From NCBI GenBank assembly GCA_022605955.1, contig JAKCOZ010000003.1:51584179-51648178 (forward strand): a stretch of DNA of 64,000 nt, read 5' to 3'. Both the position numbers and the translations under genes were made by a program. Positions 1-11,683 of this stretch are shown here, piece after piece. The first letter of the stretch is position 1, and every line of letters begins with the position of its first letter. A model generated the notes under the pieces. That model did not search any database, had not been told where the DNA came from, and saw only the letters and a program-made list of their open reading frames with translations. The DNA comes from Rallus limicola (lineage: Eukaryota > Chordata > Aves > Gruiformes > Rallidae).

Positions 1-3000
1 ATTATGGTAGTTTGGGTTACACAGTACTGTGATGCCAAGGTCTGCCTCTCTTCCAAATACCTGAGAAAAAAAAATAAGGAGGAGTAGTAGGAAATTCATG
101 TTACTGAGTAGAAAAACAAAATCTCTCCATCCATGCATTCACTCATGGGAGTTCATGGTCTGTAGTTACATCCTGCTCACCCCTAGTTTCCATTACTTTT
201 ATTTCTAGACTCTTTTCAGAATCCATTTCTAATGAAGACTGCAGTCCTTTTTGCATGGTAAAACATTAGGAGACAAAACAAAGGGGTGTTTGTAGTTGGT
301 TTAAAAAAAACCCAAACAAACAGAAAAAGAATTAATTCATTCTTAATAAAATAAATCCTCTGACACAGAAAAAAATCCCTGCTTCTGTAGTGCTCAACAT
401 CTGACTAAAAAGACAATGGTTAGGTTTAGTATGGGAAGAAACAGCAGTAAGGAGCTCAGAGTAGTTAAAGCTCTTTCATGTTTTTGTTCTTTTTTGATAG
501 AAATTAGATGCTATCTCTAAACCTTCTTTTTTATCTTTATTGTTAGAAAATAATTAACTGTAGAAGACGTATTCATTGATGTGCATGTGCTTGTAGGTAC
601 TGAAATAAGAAAAAAAGCCAGTAACGTGAAATGGGGTAGTTTTCAAGAATAATGTTAATTCAGTTTTCAGTAAGAACTGTGAGAATTAAATGCCAAAGGG
701 ATGAACTCTTGGAAAAATAGCCATCACAGAATGCAGTTAACTCTGCTGCTTTAGGGAAGCCTTTATCTTACTTGTACATTGTCATGCTCTGTGAACCCTC
801 TGCACTGCTCTTTTTAGCTCTCTGAAGGAAGATAAATTGCTGTTGCAGAAGCTGTGTGATGGATATATCACAACACCTTCAATGGCTTCATTTGCATCTG
901 ACATGCTTCTCATGGAAAGGTGACATTACAGGAGATACCCTGCTTTGTTCTACTCCAGATGAAATTGTGCAAAATGAGGCAAGAAAGCAAAGGCAACTAG
1001 GATGAATTTACATCAGTCACAGAGAGTAGATGCAAGGTGCCTTACCAGGTGTCTTCCAACACAACGCGGCAGATTGAGTTCATTCAAGTACTGACAACTG
1101 CACTTAACTTCTGACAGGCTTCACTCCCTTAGAAAGAAGAAGGGGGGTGGGAAAGGTAGCAAGGGCAGAAAGCTAACCTAATATATTTATATAACTACAT
1201 TTTTGTGTATTTTGAAAATCAGTTGAATATGGATAAGACAAGTTGTTAAAATAGAGATGTCTCACAGGCCAGAATCCAGAGTGTGAATATTTAGGAACAT
1301 TGGGATCTGGGTCCAGGTTTCCAAGTCAGCCACATTCTTGATATTCTGTACTCAATTCCCAAATCTTTATGCATTTGGTGAGGCTAAATATGGTTTCCCC
1401 TTCTCAGAAACATCAGGTACCGGCTAAATCTAGGAAAATAACATTTTTAAATCTTCACTGCTCAGACTGTTTGAGGAGGGTAAAGAGAAGAGGAAACCAA
1501 GGTGAAAAAAATTGCTTCAGACCAAGGATGGGAGAGCTGTGGTGATAATGGGAAAATAAATCCAGAATAACACAAAGCTATTTTTTCTAAAGAAAAAGGC
1601 TGAAATTGGTCCTATTTTTAAAAAATTAAAAAAACAAAACCAGTTTCACCCAACACTCATTAGATTGATCCACATTTACAAATTATTTTGAATGTTCCAG
1701 AAAATGTGTTCTTTCATTTTACCATGTAAGAGTATGACCATCAGTTCTCCTAATGATCATTTGCCACAATAATGTATTTAAGCTATTTATGCTTCACTAG
1801 TGCAGTAGTTTGAGTCTTCTTGTTGCATCTATAGCATTCTATCCATACTTTGCTTACATTATTCAATCTAGAAGTGACTTAGGATTTGGAGGTTTTTCTG
1901 TTCAGTTAAGTTTTGTTTGTTTGACTTGGTCTAATCCTATTAACTTTTTTTCAACATTTACTCCAAAATAGTCAAATTGATCTGTCACTGATAGCTACTG
2001 CTACAGCAGTGCTCTTCACAGGAGTTATAACTGACAGTTGCTACAACATTTGTTAATACCCAATTTTAATTGAGACAAAATTAAGTAAATTTATTTACTA
2101 TAGTGAGCCTTATTTTGCTTGTTTTACACTAGCACCATTTCCCTTAGCTGAATCGCTCTTGGTTTATACATGCACATACCTGATTCATACCCAGTGCTCC
2201 ACAATAGACTTTGTATGAAAGCGCTTATACAACATATTTGTAGTGAATTATTAAAATCCATTTTTCCTAGAAAGAGGGAGTAGATAGAATACAGAAATGT
2301 CTGTTGGCAAGTACAGAACACTGGGGACCTCTGTATTACTTCGTGAATATCGCACACATCTCATTTTAGTGCATTGCATGGTTGGAAGTCATCAAGAATT
2401 GTGGGACGATGAAAGGAAACAACATTAAAGAGAAAATGTCCTCAGGGAGCAATAGCGTAGGGTTGTGGATAACAGTATGGAGACTCTTAAGTACCAGCAG
2501 TACTACCTTGTTGGCTCAATCCAAGGTCAATGCGATGCTTTGGAAGACCAGGCCTGGACAGCTGACAGGCAGTGAAGTCAAGATGAAAGTTGGTACACAG
2601 GGAAACAGAAAATTACACAAGGGTCCTCTATTTAGGCAAAATTCATGTACACAACACTTCTTTCTTTCTTGATCTTCTCTGGCTGTGTTTTTCTTGTTGA
2701 TTTAGTAGCATGTTGTGGCAAAGAAGTTTCAGCAAGCCTTCAGAGATGTTATCTGATCATAGGGTTCCCAAGAGACAGTTCCTTGGGAGAACACAGATAC
2801 ATTGGCCCTCCACAAAGAGCAAGAAACTCGAAAACCAAGGCTGAGAACACAGGACTGGAAGGGTCAGGGAGCCCACTTTGTTGGACCCATCCTGATAACA
2901 TCCCTTCATGTCCAGCAGAGGCTTAGGGCACTTGATACAGATGAGGAAGGAAAGCACTGTATTTGCAATACATTCAGGTGGCACGTCCCTTTGAATTTCT

Positions 3001-4065
3001 AATTTCAAGTCTGAACAAGAAAAGCAAGTTTGCAATTTCATAATATGTTGGAATCATGAAAGCTGCATTTCCCCACATCTTCTCTTTCCTGACCCAGTAC
3101 AATTCTCCACTTCTGCATTACACTGGCCAGGCTGATTTAGTGCTGTGCAGTAAATCAAGCTGCTGAAATGATCCTACCTATCCCTCCCTTCTTTCCTGCA
3201 TTTTTGGGAGCCAAGTGTTATTGTATCACTTTTTTATCTCATTTAGTTCGACAGCACAGATCCAAATAAATCTTGCCACCACAACAACTGGGGACAGACC
3301 CCTTTGCCTCCAAACTGTCTTACTTTGGGATGACTGCAGCCTGCATAAAACATAGGGGAGCGGTTCAACCAGCACAAACATCACCTTGAGCACTCCCACT
3401 CAGAAAGAATCTGCTGAAGCATATATAAACAAACAGCAACGACAAGAGCAGTATTAAATAATGCAGTTTAAACCAAGAAGAGTCAATATTTTATAGGGTG
3501 AGATACTTTGTTTTTGCTTTATGATCCAGTTCACTTCTGAACAGAAATTGGGAGTGGAGCATTTAATACCCAAAAAGTTATTTTTATAAGCTGGATATTA
3601 GGGGTTCTGTTGCAACCTTAATAACAAAATTCAGAAATCATTTGGTGATTTTTTTTTAAGTCTCCTAAATGACCTAAGATACAGTTCTCACTGATTTTTA
3701 TTTGCATGTATCTATTCTCCAAAATCACTGGTCCCATATCCAGTACATGTATTCTCATGTGAATCAGTTGAATTCTGTCCATTGCATCAGGACCTTAAGA
3801 GCCTAAATAACTTGAGATTCTCAAAACATTGGTGTTTGAATCCTGCTACTTTAGTAAAGTACTGACGGATCAGAGTATTCCAGTGCTAATCCACACATCC
3901 TGCAAAGGAGAAAAAGACAGCTTTCAGACCAGATCCGCTGATGTATGCTACTAGAAGTCAGTTTGCAGGGTGAAATACACAAAGGCACTCTACAACAATG
4001 ACATTGTTTTCAGTTATTTGGTTATATTTATTCCACTAATTAAGCTATATTATTATTTAGTTAGG
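1..4065. other. Unique A+T-rich DNA, no gene recognised
   Basis: I see no transposon, RNA gene or recognisable exon here. Open frames are short (under 100 codons), overlap one another on both strands near 2.4-3.0 kb, and resemble no protein family I know. There are short homopolymer A and T runs only. It reads as intergenic or intronic sequence. Confidence 0.6.
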
Positions 4066-4095
4066 GTGACAGTTAGTGTCCTACATATCAACAAC
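4066..4095 (+). repeat. Left copy of ~30-bp direct repeat flanking CR1
   Basis: This stretch begins gtgacagttagtgtcctaca and matches 7161-7190 with 5 mismatches in 30 bases, in the same orientation. The two copies lie immediately outside the CR1 copy at about 4100-7160. The placement fits a target-site duplication that has decayed with age, although CR1 elements usually have no duplication or only a short one. A chance match or an older local duplication is possible. Confidence 0.55.
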
Positions 4096-4099
4096 ATCT

Positions 4100-7000
4100 A
4101 TACCATTATTTAGAATCATAGAATCATTGGATATGTAGGGTTGGAAGACGACCTTTAAAGGACATCTAGTCCAACCCCCTGCAGTAAGCAGGAACATCTT
4201 CACTGGATCAGGTCATTCAGAGACCTGTCAAGCCTGACCTTCAATATATCCAGGGCTGGGGCCTCCATACTCATGTGGGCAACCTGTTCCAGTGATCCAC
4301 CACCCTCATATTGAAGAACATTTTCCCTAATATTCAACATACATCTCCCATTTTTGAGTTTAAAAACATTACCCTTCTCCTACTGCTACATGCCCTTGTG
4401 AACAGTTCTTCCCCAGCTTTCTTATAGATAGCACCTTTCAGGTACTGGAAGGCTGTAAGGTCTCCCTAGAGCCTTCACTTCTCTAGGCTGAACAAGCCCA
4501 ACTCTCTCATCCTGTCTTCAAAGAGCTCCAACACTGATCATTTTTGCGGTCCTCCTATGAACATGCTCAAACAGGCCCATGTCCTTCTTGTGTTGAGGGC
4601 TCCAGAGCTGGACACAGTACTGCAGGTGAGGTCTCACCAGAGCAAAGGGACAGAATCACCTCTCTTGATCTGCTGGGCACACTGCTTTTGATACAGCCCA
4701 GGATGCAATTGGCCTTCTAGGCTGCAGATGCACATTGGTGGCTCATGTCCAACTTCTTATTCACAAGTACTCCCAAGCTCTTTTCCTCAGGGCTGCTTTA
4801 CAGCACATCATCTCCTAACCTCTATGGATAACAGGGATTGTCCTGACCCTGGTGCAGGACCCTGAACTTGGCTTTGTTGAAACTCATGAGGTTCACATGG
4901 ACCTGCTTCCTCATTCTATCCAGGTCCCTCTGGGTGGCATCCCATCCCTCCAACACATTAAATTCACCGCTCAGCTTGATGTCATCAGAAAATTGTCTGA
5001 GGATACACTCAATACCACTACTGATATCATTAATGAAGATATTAAACAGCGCTGGTCCCAGAACAGACCCTTGAGGAACTTTGCTTGTTATCATTTTCCA
5101 CCTGGACTTGGAGCCATTGACCACCACATTCTGGATGTGACCATCCAGCCAATTCCTTAAAGAGAAGGATGTTGTGGGGAACAATGTCAAAGGCCTTGCA
5201 GAAATCCAGAGAGATGACATCTGTAGCTCTTCCCTTGTCCACTGATGTAGTCAGTCCATTGCAGAAAGCCACTAGATTGGTCAGGCAGGACTTGCCCCTA
5301 GTAAAGCCATGCATGGCTCCTCCATGTGCCTCAGCACAGTTTCTAGGAGGATCTGTTCCTTGATTTTCACAGGCACAGAGGTGAGTCTGACAAGTTGGTA
5401 GTTCCCAGGGTCCTCCTTCCTACCCTTTTTTTAAATGGCTCTTCCAATCACTAAGGACTACACCTGACAACCAGGACTTTTCAAATATCATGGAGAGTGG
5501 CTTGACAACTACAGCAGCCAGTTCCTTCAGGACTCTGGGATGCATCTCATCAGGTCCCATGTACTTGTGTACATTCAGGTTCCTCAGACGGTCATATCTT
5601 TGCTTAGAGTGGGAGGAACTCTGTCTCCCCTGTCCCCATCTTGTGGGCCCTCAACTTGAGATCAGTGAGGAGAGAAGTTGCAAGCGAAGACTGAGGCAAA
5701 AATGTTGAGAATCTTAGCCTTTTCCTCCTCTGTTGTCGCCAGTTCTCCATTGTCGCTCATCGGCAGGGGGTACACTTTCTTTAACCTTCCTTTTCTGGTA
5801 CCTGTAGAAGCCCTTCTTGTTTTTCTTGGCATCCCTTTACAAGTTTAGCTCCAAGCACACCTTGACATTCCTGACCTCATCCCTACACAACCAGGCAAAA
5901 TCCCTATACTTTTCCTATAATACCCGTCCCTGCTCCCACTGCCTGTGTAGATCCATCTTGCCTTTTAGTTTGACCTGCAAGTCTCGACTCAGCCATGCCA
6001 GTATCTTGCCACCCCTGCCTGACTTCTTACACCTGGATATTGAGAGCTCTTGTGCTTTCTTGAAAGCATCCTTAAAGATCTGCCAGCTCTGTTCTGCCCC
6101 TTTGTCCTTGCAGGCCATTTCCCAGGGGCTCCTATTGATTAGCTCCTTGAAGAGCTGGAATTCAGCTTTCCTGAAATTCATGGTCCTGACTACACTTCTC
6201 ATTTTGTTCATACACCTTAGGACAGTGAACTGCACCAGTATATGATCACTGTAACCCAGGCTGCCTCCAATCTTGACATCCCTGATGAACTCACTCACAT
6301 TCATCCAATATCCTTTCCCCTCAAGTAGGGCCATCTATTTCCTGTCTCAGGAAATTGTCCTCAAGGCATTCCAGGAGCCTCTTAGATTGCCTACAACTTG
6401 CCATGCTACTTTTCTAATAGATGTCAGGGTGGTTGAAAGCAGGATGGGAGCCTGGGAGCTATGTACCTCCTGGAGCTGAAGCAAGAAAGCTTCATTGATA
6501 GGCTTCCCTTGATCAGGCAGCCTTGCAGTAGATCCCAAACACAGGGCTCCCCTTGTCACGATCTCTAATTCTCACCCATAAGCTTTCAATCTGCTCATTT
6601 CAATCTGACTATTCTTTAGGAACATCTCTTCACACACTATTCATTTCTTAACATAGAGGTCAATGTGTTCACCCCCACTTTCTCATCTGTACCTTCTGAA
6701 CAGCTTGTAGCCATCAGTAGCCACACTCCAGTCATGGGGTTCATCCCATCATGTTTCAGTAATGGCCACTATCTCATAGCTTTCTAGTAGCCGTGGTGAC
6801 TTCCAGCTCCTCCTGTTTGTTACCCATGCTGCATGCATTCCTGTAGAGGCACTTCAGCTGGGCCTGCAGCCATTTCACCTTCTTAGAGGGACAGCCCTTT
6901 CTTCCCCCAGGGCATTCCATGAAAACTGTTCCTATTACATCAGGAGCCTCTGGCTTGCCCTTGTAAAACTTAACCTGTGACACAGACACTACATGCCTCA

Positions 7001-7160
7001 GGGAAACAGGCTGGGGGCCCTTTCTATCACCCCCTCACTCCAACCATGGTGCATCATCCTGCTGTTCATCACAGACTGTCCTGATATGATTAACCCCCCT
7101 CTCCCTTTACATATAGCTTACAGCTCTGTCAGCCCCACAACATAGTTATGGATCCTATCA
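4100..7160 (-). mobile_element. CR1 LINE retrotransposon, long old copy, minus strand
   Basis: The 3' end lies at the left: tagaatcatagaatcattgg at 4111 is the reverse complement of the CR1 octamer tail, followed by the conserved gggttggaag / ccaaccccct block. Moving right on the plus strand one reads backwards through the 3' part, the reverse transcriptase (about 4820-5320), the linker, the endonuclease (about 5910-6990), and about 150 bases of upstream sequence. At about 3 kb this is much longer than most genomic CR1 copies, which are cut off a few hundred bases from the 3' end, but it lacks an intact ORF1. It is heavily mutated with many frameshifts, so it is old and immobile. The 5' limit is set by the flanking direct repeat and is less certain than the 3' limit. 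Confidence 0.92.
4822..6989 (-). pseudogene. Broken CR1 ORF2 (endonuclease-reverse transcriptase)
   Basis: Intact ORF2 makes one polyprotein that nicks DNA and copies CR1 RNA at the nick. Here it survives only as frame-shifted pieces. 6774-6989 carries the endonuclease N-terminal segment with the conserved NACSMGNKQEELE-like stretch. 5915-6334 carries the endonuclease C-terminal half with a GYSDH motif (the SDH catalytic/structural signature) and the following linker. 5042-5314 carries the reverse-transcriptase fingers/palm with LDFCKAFD. 4822-5220, in another frame, carries [13 protein letters not shown] and FSDDIKLSG in place of the usual F/YADDTK. The frame changes and stops rule out function. 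The open frames on the opposite strand of this stretch are shadows. Confidence 0.85.
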
Positions 7161-7190
7161 GTGACAGGTAGTTTCCTACACATAAACGAC
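7161..7190 (+). repeat. Right copy of ~30-bp direct repeat flanking CR1
   Basis: The sequence starts gtgacaggtagtttcctaca and is the partner of 4066-4095 (25 of 30 identical, ungapped). It sits directly beyond the last CR1-like sequence, marking the likely 5' junction of that element. Similarity may continue weakly for a few more bases (aacct against atct). Confidence 0.55.
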
Positions 7191-10100
7191 AACCTGTACT
7201 CTGAGAGAAGATAGATAATTTTCATATCTGATGGTACTATTTGCAACTTCCAACATTATTGTTGTTGATTTTGAACCAAATCAAGGTTTTCTGGAGGTTT
7301 TAAAAGGCATATGAGATTTAATGGTGTCTAGGTAGTCTGCTAGGATATGCTAGGTCAGTTTCAAATCTGTTTCACATCTAATTAATGAGGGTATCTGACT
7401 TTTCAAGAGAGACACCTGCTCACGAAATAATCATGCAGATTTTTCTTATGAGAACTGTTTCATCTCATCTAGGGAATGAAACACTTGAGGGTCAGGGTGG
7501 GACCCCATGTTCTAGCAATTGTAGTCACACAGGATAGCAAAACTTCAAGTCCTTACTTCAAGGCAGCTATCAGAGAAGCAGAGACTGAACTGCATTGGGC
7601 TTTCCCAGTGGAGCAGCTCTGTAGTGAGACAGTAATGAGTGACGTTCCGCACTCAGCCTGAAGATGTTTGTCTGATGCATCTTCACCCTAAAATGGAGGG
7701 GTTCCTGGTGGAGATAGGCAGCCATTCCCAGGCAGCTTACTCACCCTGTTAGTCTCCCTCAATAGTCAGGGAAGAAAACAGGCTGTTCCAGAAGAAAATT
7801 CAAAGATATATATTAGTTTCCTTCTCTAAACTTTTCTTTGCAGTAGATTCCTTCTCCACACATTACACATGCTTCTGCCTTAGTCAAAATGTGTGAATAC
7901 CCCTGAATATCCTGAGCCAGAATAAGAAAATCATCTCATCAAGGCACACATGAAGGTGGCACAGGTTTAAATCCTAATATGAATGAAGACTGAGGAGTTC
8001 TTCAATACTCTAAGTAGTTGTTAAGCAGTTAAAGTCTCTCTCTCTCTATGTATATGCATATATTGATCTTATAATGCAGAAAAGTCTTTACAAATGTTTT
8101 TATTTAGACATGGATTATCGAAAAGCATGCCTGACATTTTTCCAAGGGAGAAATCATAGAAAAATTTCTAACCTGTCTTTCATACCCATAACATTTCAAC
8201 CAGTCTACTCTGTTTTACCATCCCCTTCCACCTCAGCTTAGCATTATACCCTCTTCAGGGTCATAGGAGTAAAATTCATCATTCCATCTCACCATTTGTT
8301 TACACCTTTCGCTCTATCCCTTTTCCCAGTTTTCTTTTCCTTTACTTTCACCCATCCTCAACCCATTTACTGTTTCTTTGTTTGTTTCTCCCCTCCAGCA
8401 TTCACTTTAAATCTCAGGGGCAGACTGTGAACGGTTGCTCAGAGAAACATTCCCATTGTCATTGGGAGTAGCTGTTGTGACTGTTCATTAGTGGTAGCCC
8501 TTCACCTTAGTCTGTGTGATTTAGTTTTGTTTCCTTTGAAAGAAAAGATACTGAATTTCTCTCTACAGCCCACATCAGTCCTCATCTTGTTGTTTCTCCC
8601 CATTTTTAAATATATATATGTACACATGTATCCCCTGAGTGCTTATTTTCTCCCACTCCCTGTTAAATAAAATCTTCAACATTCACATAACAGTGAGGTT
8701 CAGATGAATAAATACAGAGGTTTACATCTGAAATAGCCATACTATGTTCCTTTTGTGCTCATTCTAGAGAAAGAAGCTCTTGCAGGGCACAATTCATGAA
8801 TGTAAACTTTTTTAAATGGGCCAGATGAACCTTGTTTTTAGCACCACCAGTTATACAGAGAATCTCCTATGAATAAGCTGCCTCCATTATTACCATTTTG
8901 GGCTTATATTTCTTCCTTTAAAACTTTATTATTATTAAGTAAATAAAAAGTCCCTAGCTACAGGTAAATAATAATCTGTTTTACAGAAGGTACCCATAAT
9001 TTTGTACAGGAACATTGTATCGTTTGTAGCCTTCACACCTTTTACAGGGAGTCACAATGGAAAGAGTTATACAGTAACAAAACCAGTCAGGATGAAAACA
9101 CCCTTGTGAACTTTTCAGTGATGAAGAGCAGAGCGGTTATTATTTTAATAATAGTAGACATAGCACACATGTGGTAATGGTAACTCAGTGGTATGTCCAG
9201 GGATGCCTTTTGCATAGAGCTACCAACCTGAACCACAGTGATCTGCTGTCGTATAAGCAGAATTAAAAATAAAAACAAAAGCAGTGGCTGCATTTGTATG
9301 AGCAATATTCTTTTGTGTCTCCTAAAAATCTAAATTATGACTTTTCTATGATGACTCAAGAACTAAAATCTCCAGCTAAAATCCAAATATTTTTATTCAG
9401 AAGAATTCTTGGGTGTTTCATATGAGTTACAGTACAGAAGCTTCATGTTCCTACTCAGACTCCATGTCTGATGACTCATAATCTTTCCTATGAGTAATAT
9501 CTAGAAATGTGGAGGAGCCTTCCAGCTTCTGCTGCGCTGTTGAAGCTGAAGCCCCGACAGTGAATCCAGTGAGAGAAGAAGGACATGATGTAACTGAACA
9601 GTAGCTGTGGTGAGTCACAACTTAAGCATATCCAACTGTAGTACTTCATCGTAAGAATGTCCTTTTTTCACTTGAAAAAACATTGACATTTCAAAGGACA
9701 CTTCATTACAGACTACACATGAAAGGCCCTATTTCTCCGTTAAAACTCATCCTGGTTGATTACTGCAAATGCATCAAATTAAGTTACCTACAAGATAATC
9801 TTCTATTAGCACTTTAGAAGAGCCTGCCCATATCTTAAAGGGCAAGGTTAAGTCTTACAATTTTATATAAGGTTGGCTTAAAACCAAGTTCTGCCATCAT
9901 GGGTTAGCCAACTGAGCGTCAGAAAGTTTTTACTGGCTCTTGCAACTGTGTTCATTTTTGCTTTGGTACCTCAGTGTGTACAGAAGCTGGGAGAGTTGTC
10001 ACAAGGTAGAAAATGTACTGGTATTACAAGAAGAACATTCAGTACAAGGAATACACTAAACACAATTGCCTTTTTTCTCCCCAGGCCATCAACAAAACAT

Positions 10101-11225
10101 ATCCTCACAGAACTTCCATTAAAGAGCTAGTAACACTGCTGAAATATTAAAGCTCCCTATGTGGTCCTCAATCCACATTTCAGATGGAAAACAATAAAAC
10201 CTAATGTGTCTAGTACAAGAGCAGCTGAAAAATGTCAAAATATCTAATGTTTCTTACAACGATTTTTTGACAAAAAGCACCTTATTTACCCGAAACATCT
10301 CTTCAAATTTCACAAACAAGTTCTGCCAAGTGACTGGAAGAACAAACTGGTAGTATTATCTAATATTGCCTGACAAGTGACAAGCATGATGGATGGCACT
10401 GCTGGACTGGCTTTAGAGGCCAGTGTATGCTCTGTGGAAAACTGGAGGCCAGAATCAAAACTCACTGGACATGATAGGAAGCTATTCTTCTACTTAGAAT
10501 GAACACTTTATCTAGGACAGAAAGTTAACTTTTCATACCCTGAGAGTCATATCCATAATTAAAGAATATTTAGAAATAACCCAAATAAAAATCTGAATAT
10601 TTTGAAAAGGTCCTAGTTTGTTGAAAGAGATTTAATAAGGCAAGTGGTGTGAACTTTGCATCCCTCCTCTGTCCCAACGGGTAAGGCTGAACATGAAGCA
10701 CATCTTCAAAAAGGTGTTTGTAGTTCACAAGAAAGATTCCATTAAATGAAGGAACAACAACAGGAAGAAAACAGTATTGGGAACACTTTCAAAAGTAAGT
10801 CTTCTAAAGGAAGGCTTACAAGGAAAAGCTGAACTTTAACTGAGCCATTATATATAATTAGAACAGAAACTATTATTCTGTAGCCTCACAGATGCTAACT
10901 TCATCTCTGGCTGCGTTTTCATTTTTTTTCTGTTCAACTGACTAATCAAAAGCTGGTTTTACAGCTGGGAGAAATAGTTTTACCATGAAAGCTGGAGGTG
11001 GTCTTTAGTGCTTGATGTATCATGAATTGTCAGCAGCTCAAGGGAACATGGGCAAAGGACTTTGTCTCTTCTGTGACCTCAGATTTTTTCAGTTTTAAAA
11101 TGCAAGTCCATGTTCTGTTACATATTCTTCCCCCATGGAGAGAGATAAGGGAATGTCAATGAATGAATAACCTACATACAATTCAGGTACCCAAGGGAAA
11201 CTCTTTATTTTTCAATTCAGTAGGA
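7191..11225. other. Unique DNA, no gene recognised
   Basis: No element or exon was recognised over about 4 kb. It contains a short (TC)n run at 8035-8047 and minor TA-rich patches near 8610. All open frames are below about 75 codons. One weak candidate splice pair brackets 10728-10795 (a tag acceptor with a poor pyrimidine tract, then aaaa followed by gtaagt). I do not call it an exon. Confidence 0.55.
8035..8047 (+). repeat. Short (TC)n simple repeat
   Basis: Six and a half TC units are followed by a TA/TG-rich patch. It is a short microsatellite with no other feature around it. Confidence 0.8.
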
Positions 11226-11683
11226 GCAAGTCCACAAGGGACACAAAGATGATCAGAGGGCTGGAACACCTCTCCTATGAGGACAGGCGAGGAGTACTGA
11301 GGCTGTTCAGCCTGCAGAAGAGAAGGATCCAGGGAGACCTTATAGGACCCTTCTGGTACCTGAAGGTACCCTTACAGGAAAGCTGGAGAGGGTCTGTTTA
11401 CAAGGGCAAGTAGTGACAGGACATGGGGTAATAGCTTTAAACTAAGAGGGTAAGTTTAGATTAGACATTAGGAACAAATTCTTCCCTGTGACGGCAGTGA
11501 AGCCCTGGCACAGGCTGCCCAGAGAAGCTGTGGCTGCCCCTCCCTGGCAGTGTTCAAGGCCAGGTTGGATGGGGCTTTGGGCAACATGGGCTAGTGGAGG
11601 GTGTCCCTGCCCATGGCAGGCAGTTGGAACTAGATGGGCTTTGAGGTCCCTTCCAACCCAAACAAGTCTGTGGTTCTGTGATA
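11226..11683 (+). mobile_element. CR1 LINE 3' fragment, plus strand
   Basis: A 5'-truncated CR1. It starts in the last part of ORF2 (gggacacaaagatgatcaga, 'HKDDQR'-type region) and runs through gaggctgttcagcctgcaga, the gtttagattagacattagg block and the 'ggctgcccagagaagctgtg' stretch. It ends in ggtcccttccaacccaaaca and a degenerate octamer tail (tctgtggttctgtgatac). It belongs to the same subfamily type as the copies at 23521, 30440 and 59031, which share the 'ccctccctggcagtgttcaa' and 'gggctttgggcaac' signatures. The coding part is interrupted, so it is non-functional. Confidence 0.93.

Noticed and set aside
772..821. Minus-strand splice-site pair bracketing 50 bp (ttccttcag acceptor, caa|gtaaga donor)
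   Set aside because: Too short and too common a pattern. No open-frame constraint or neighbouring candidate exon.
5817..6245. 142-codon plus-strand frame
   Set aside because: Antisense to the CR1 endonuclease/linker region. A shadow frame.
10728..10795. Plus-strand splice-site pair (gtttgtag acceptor, aaaa|gtaagt donor)
   Set aside because: The acceptor lacks a proper pyrimidine tract and there is no further support.
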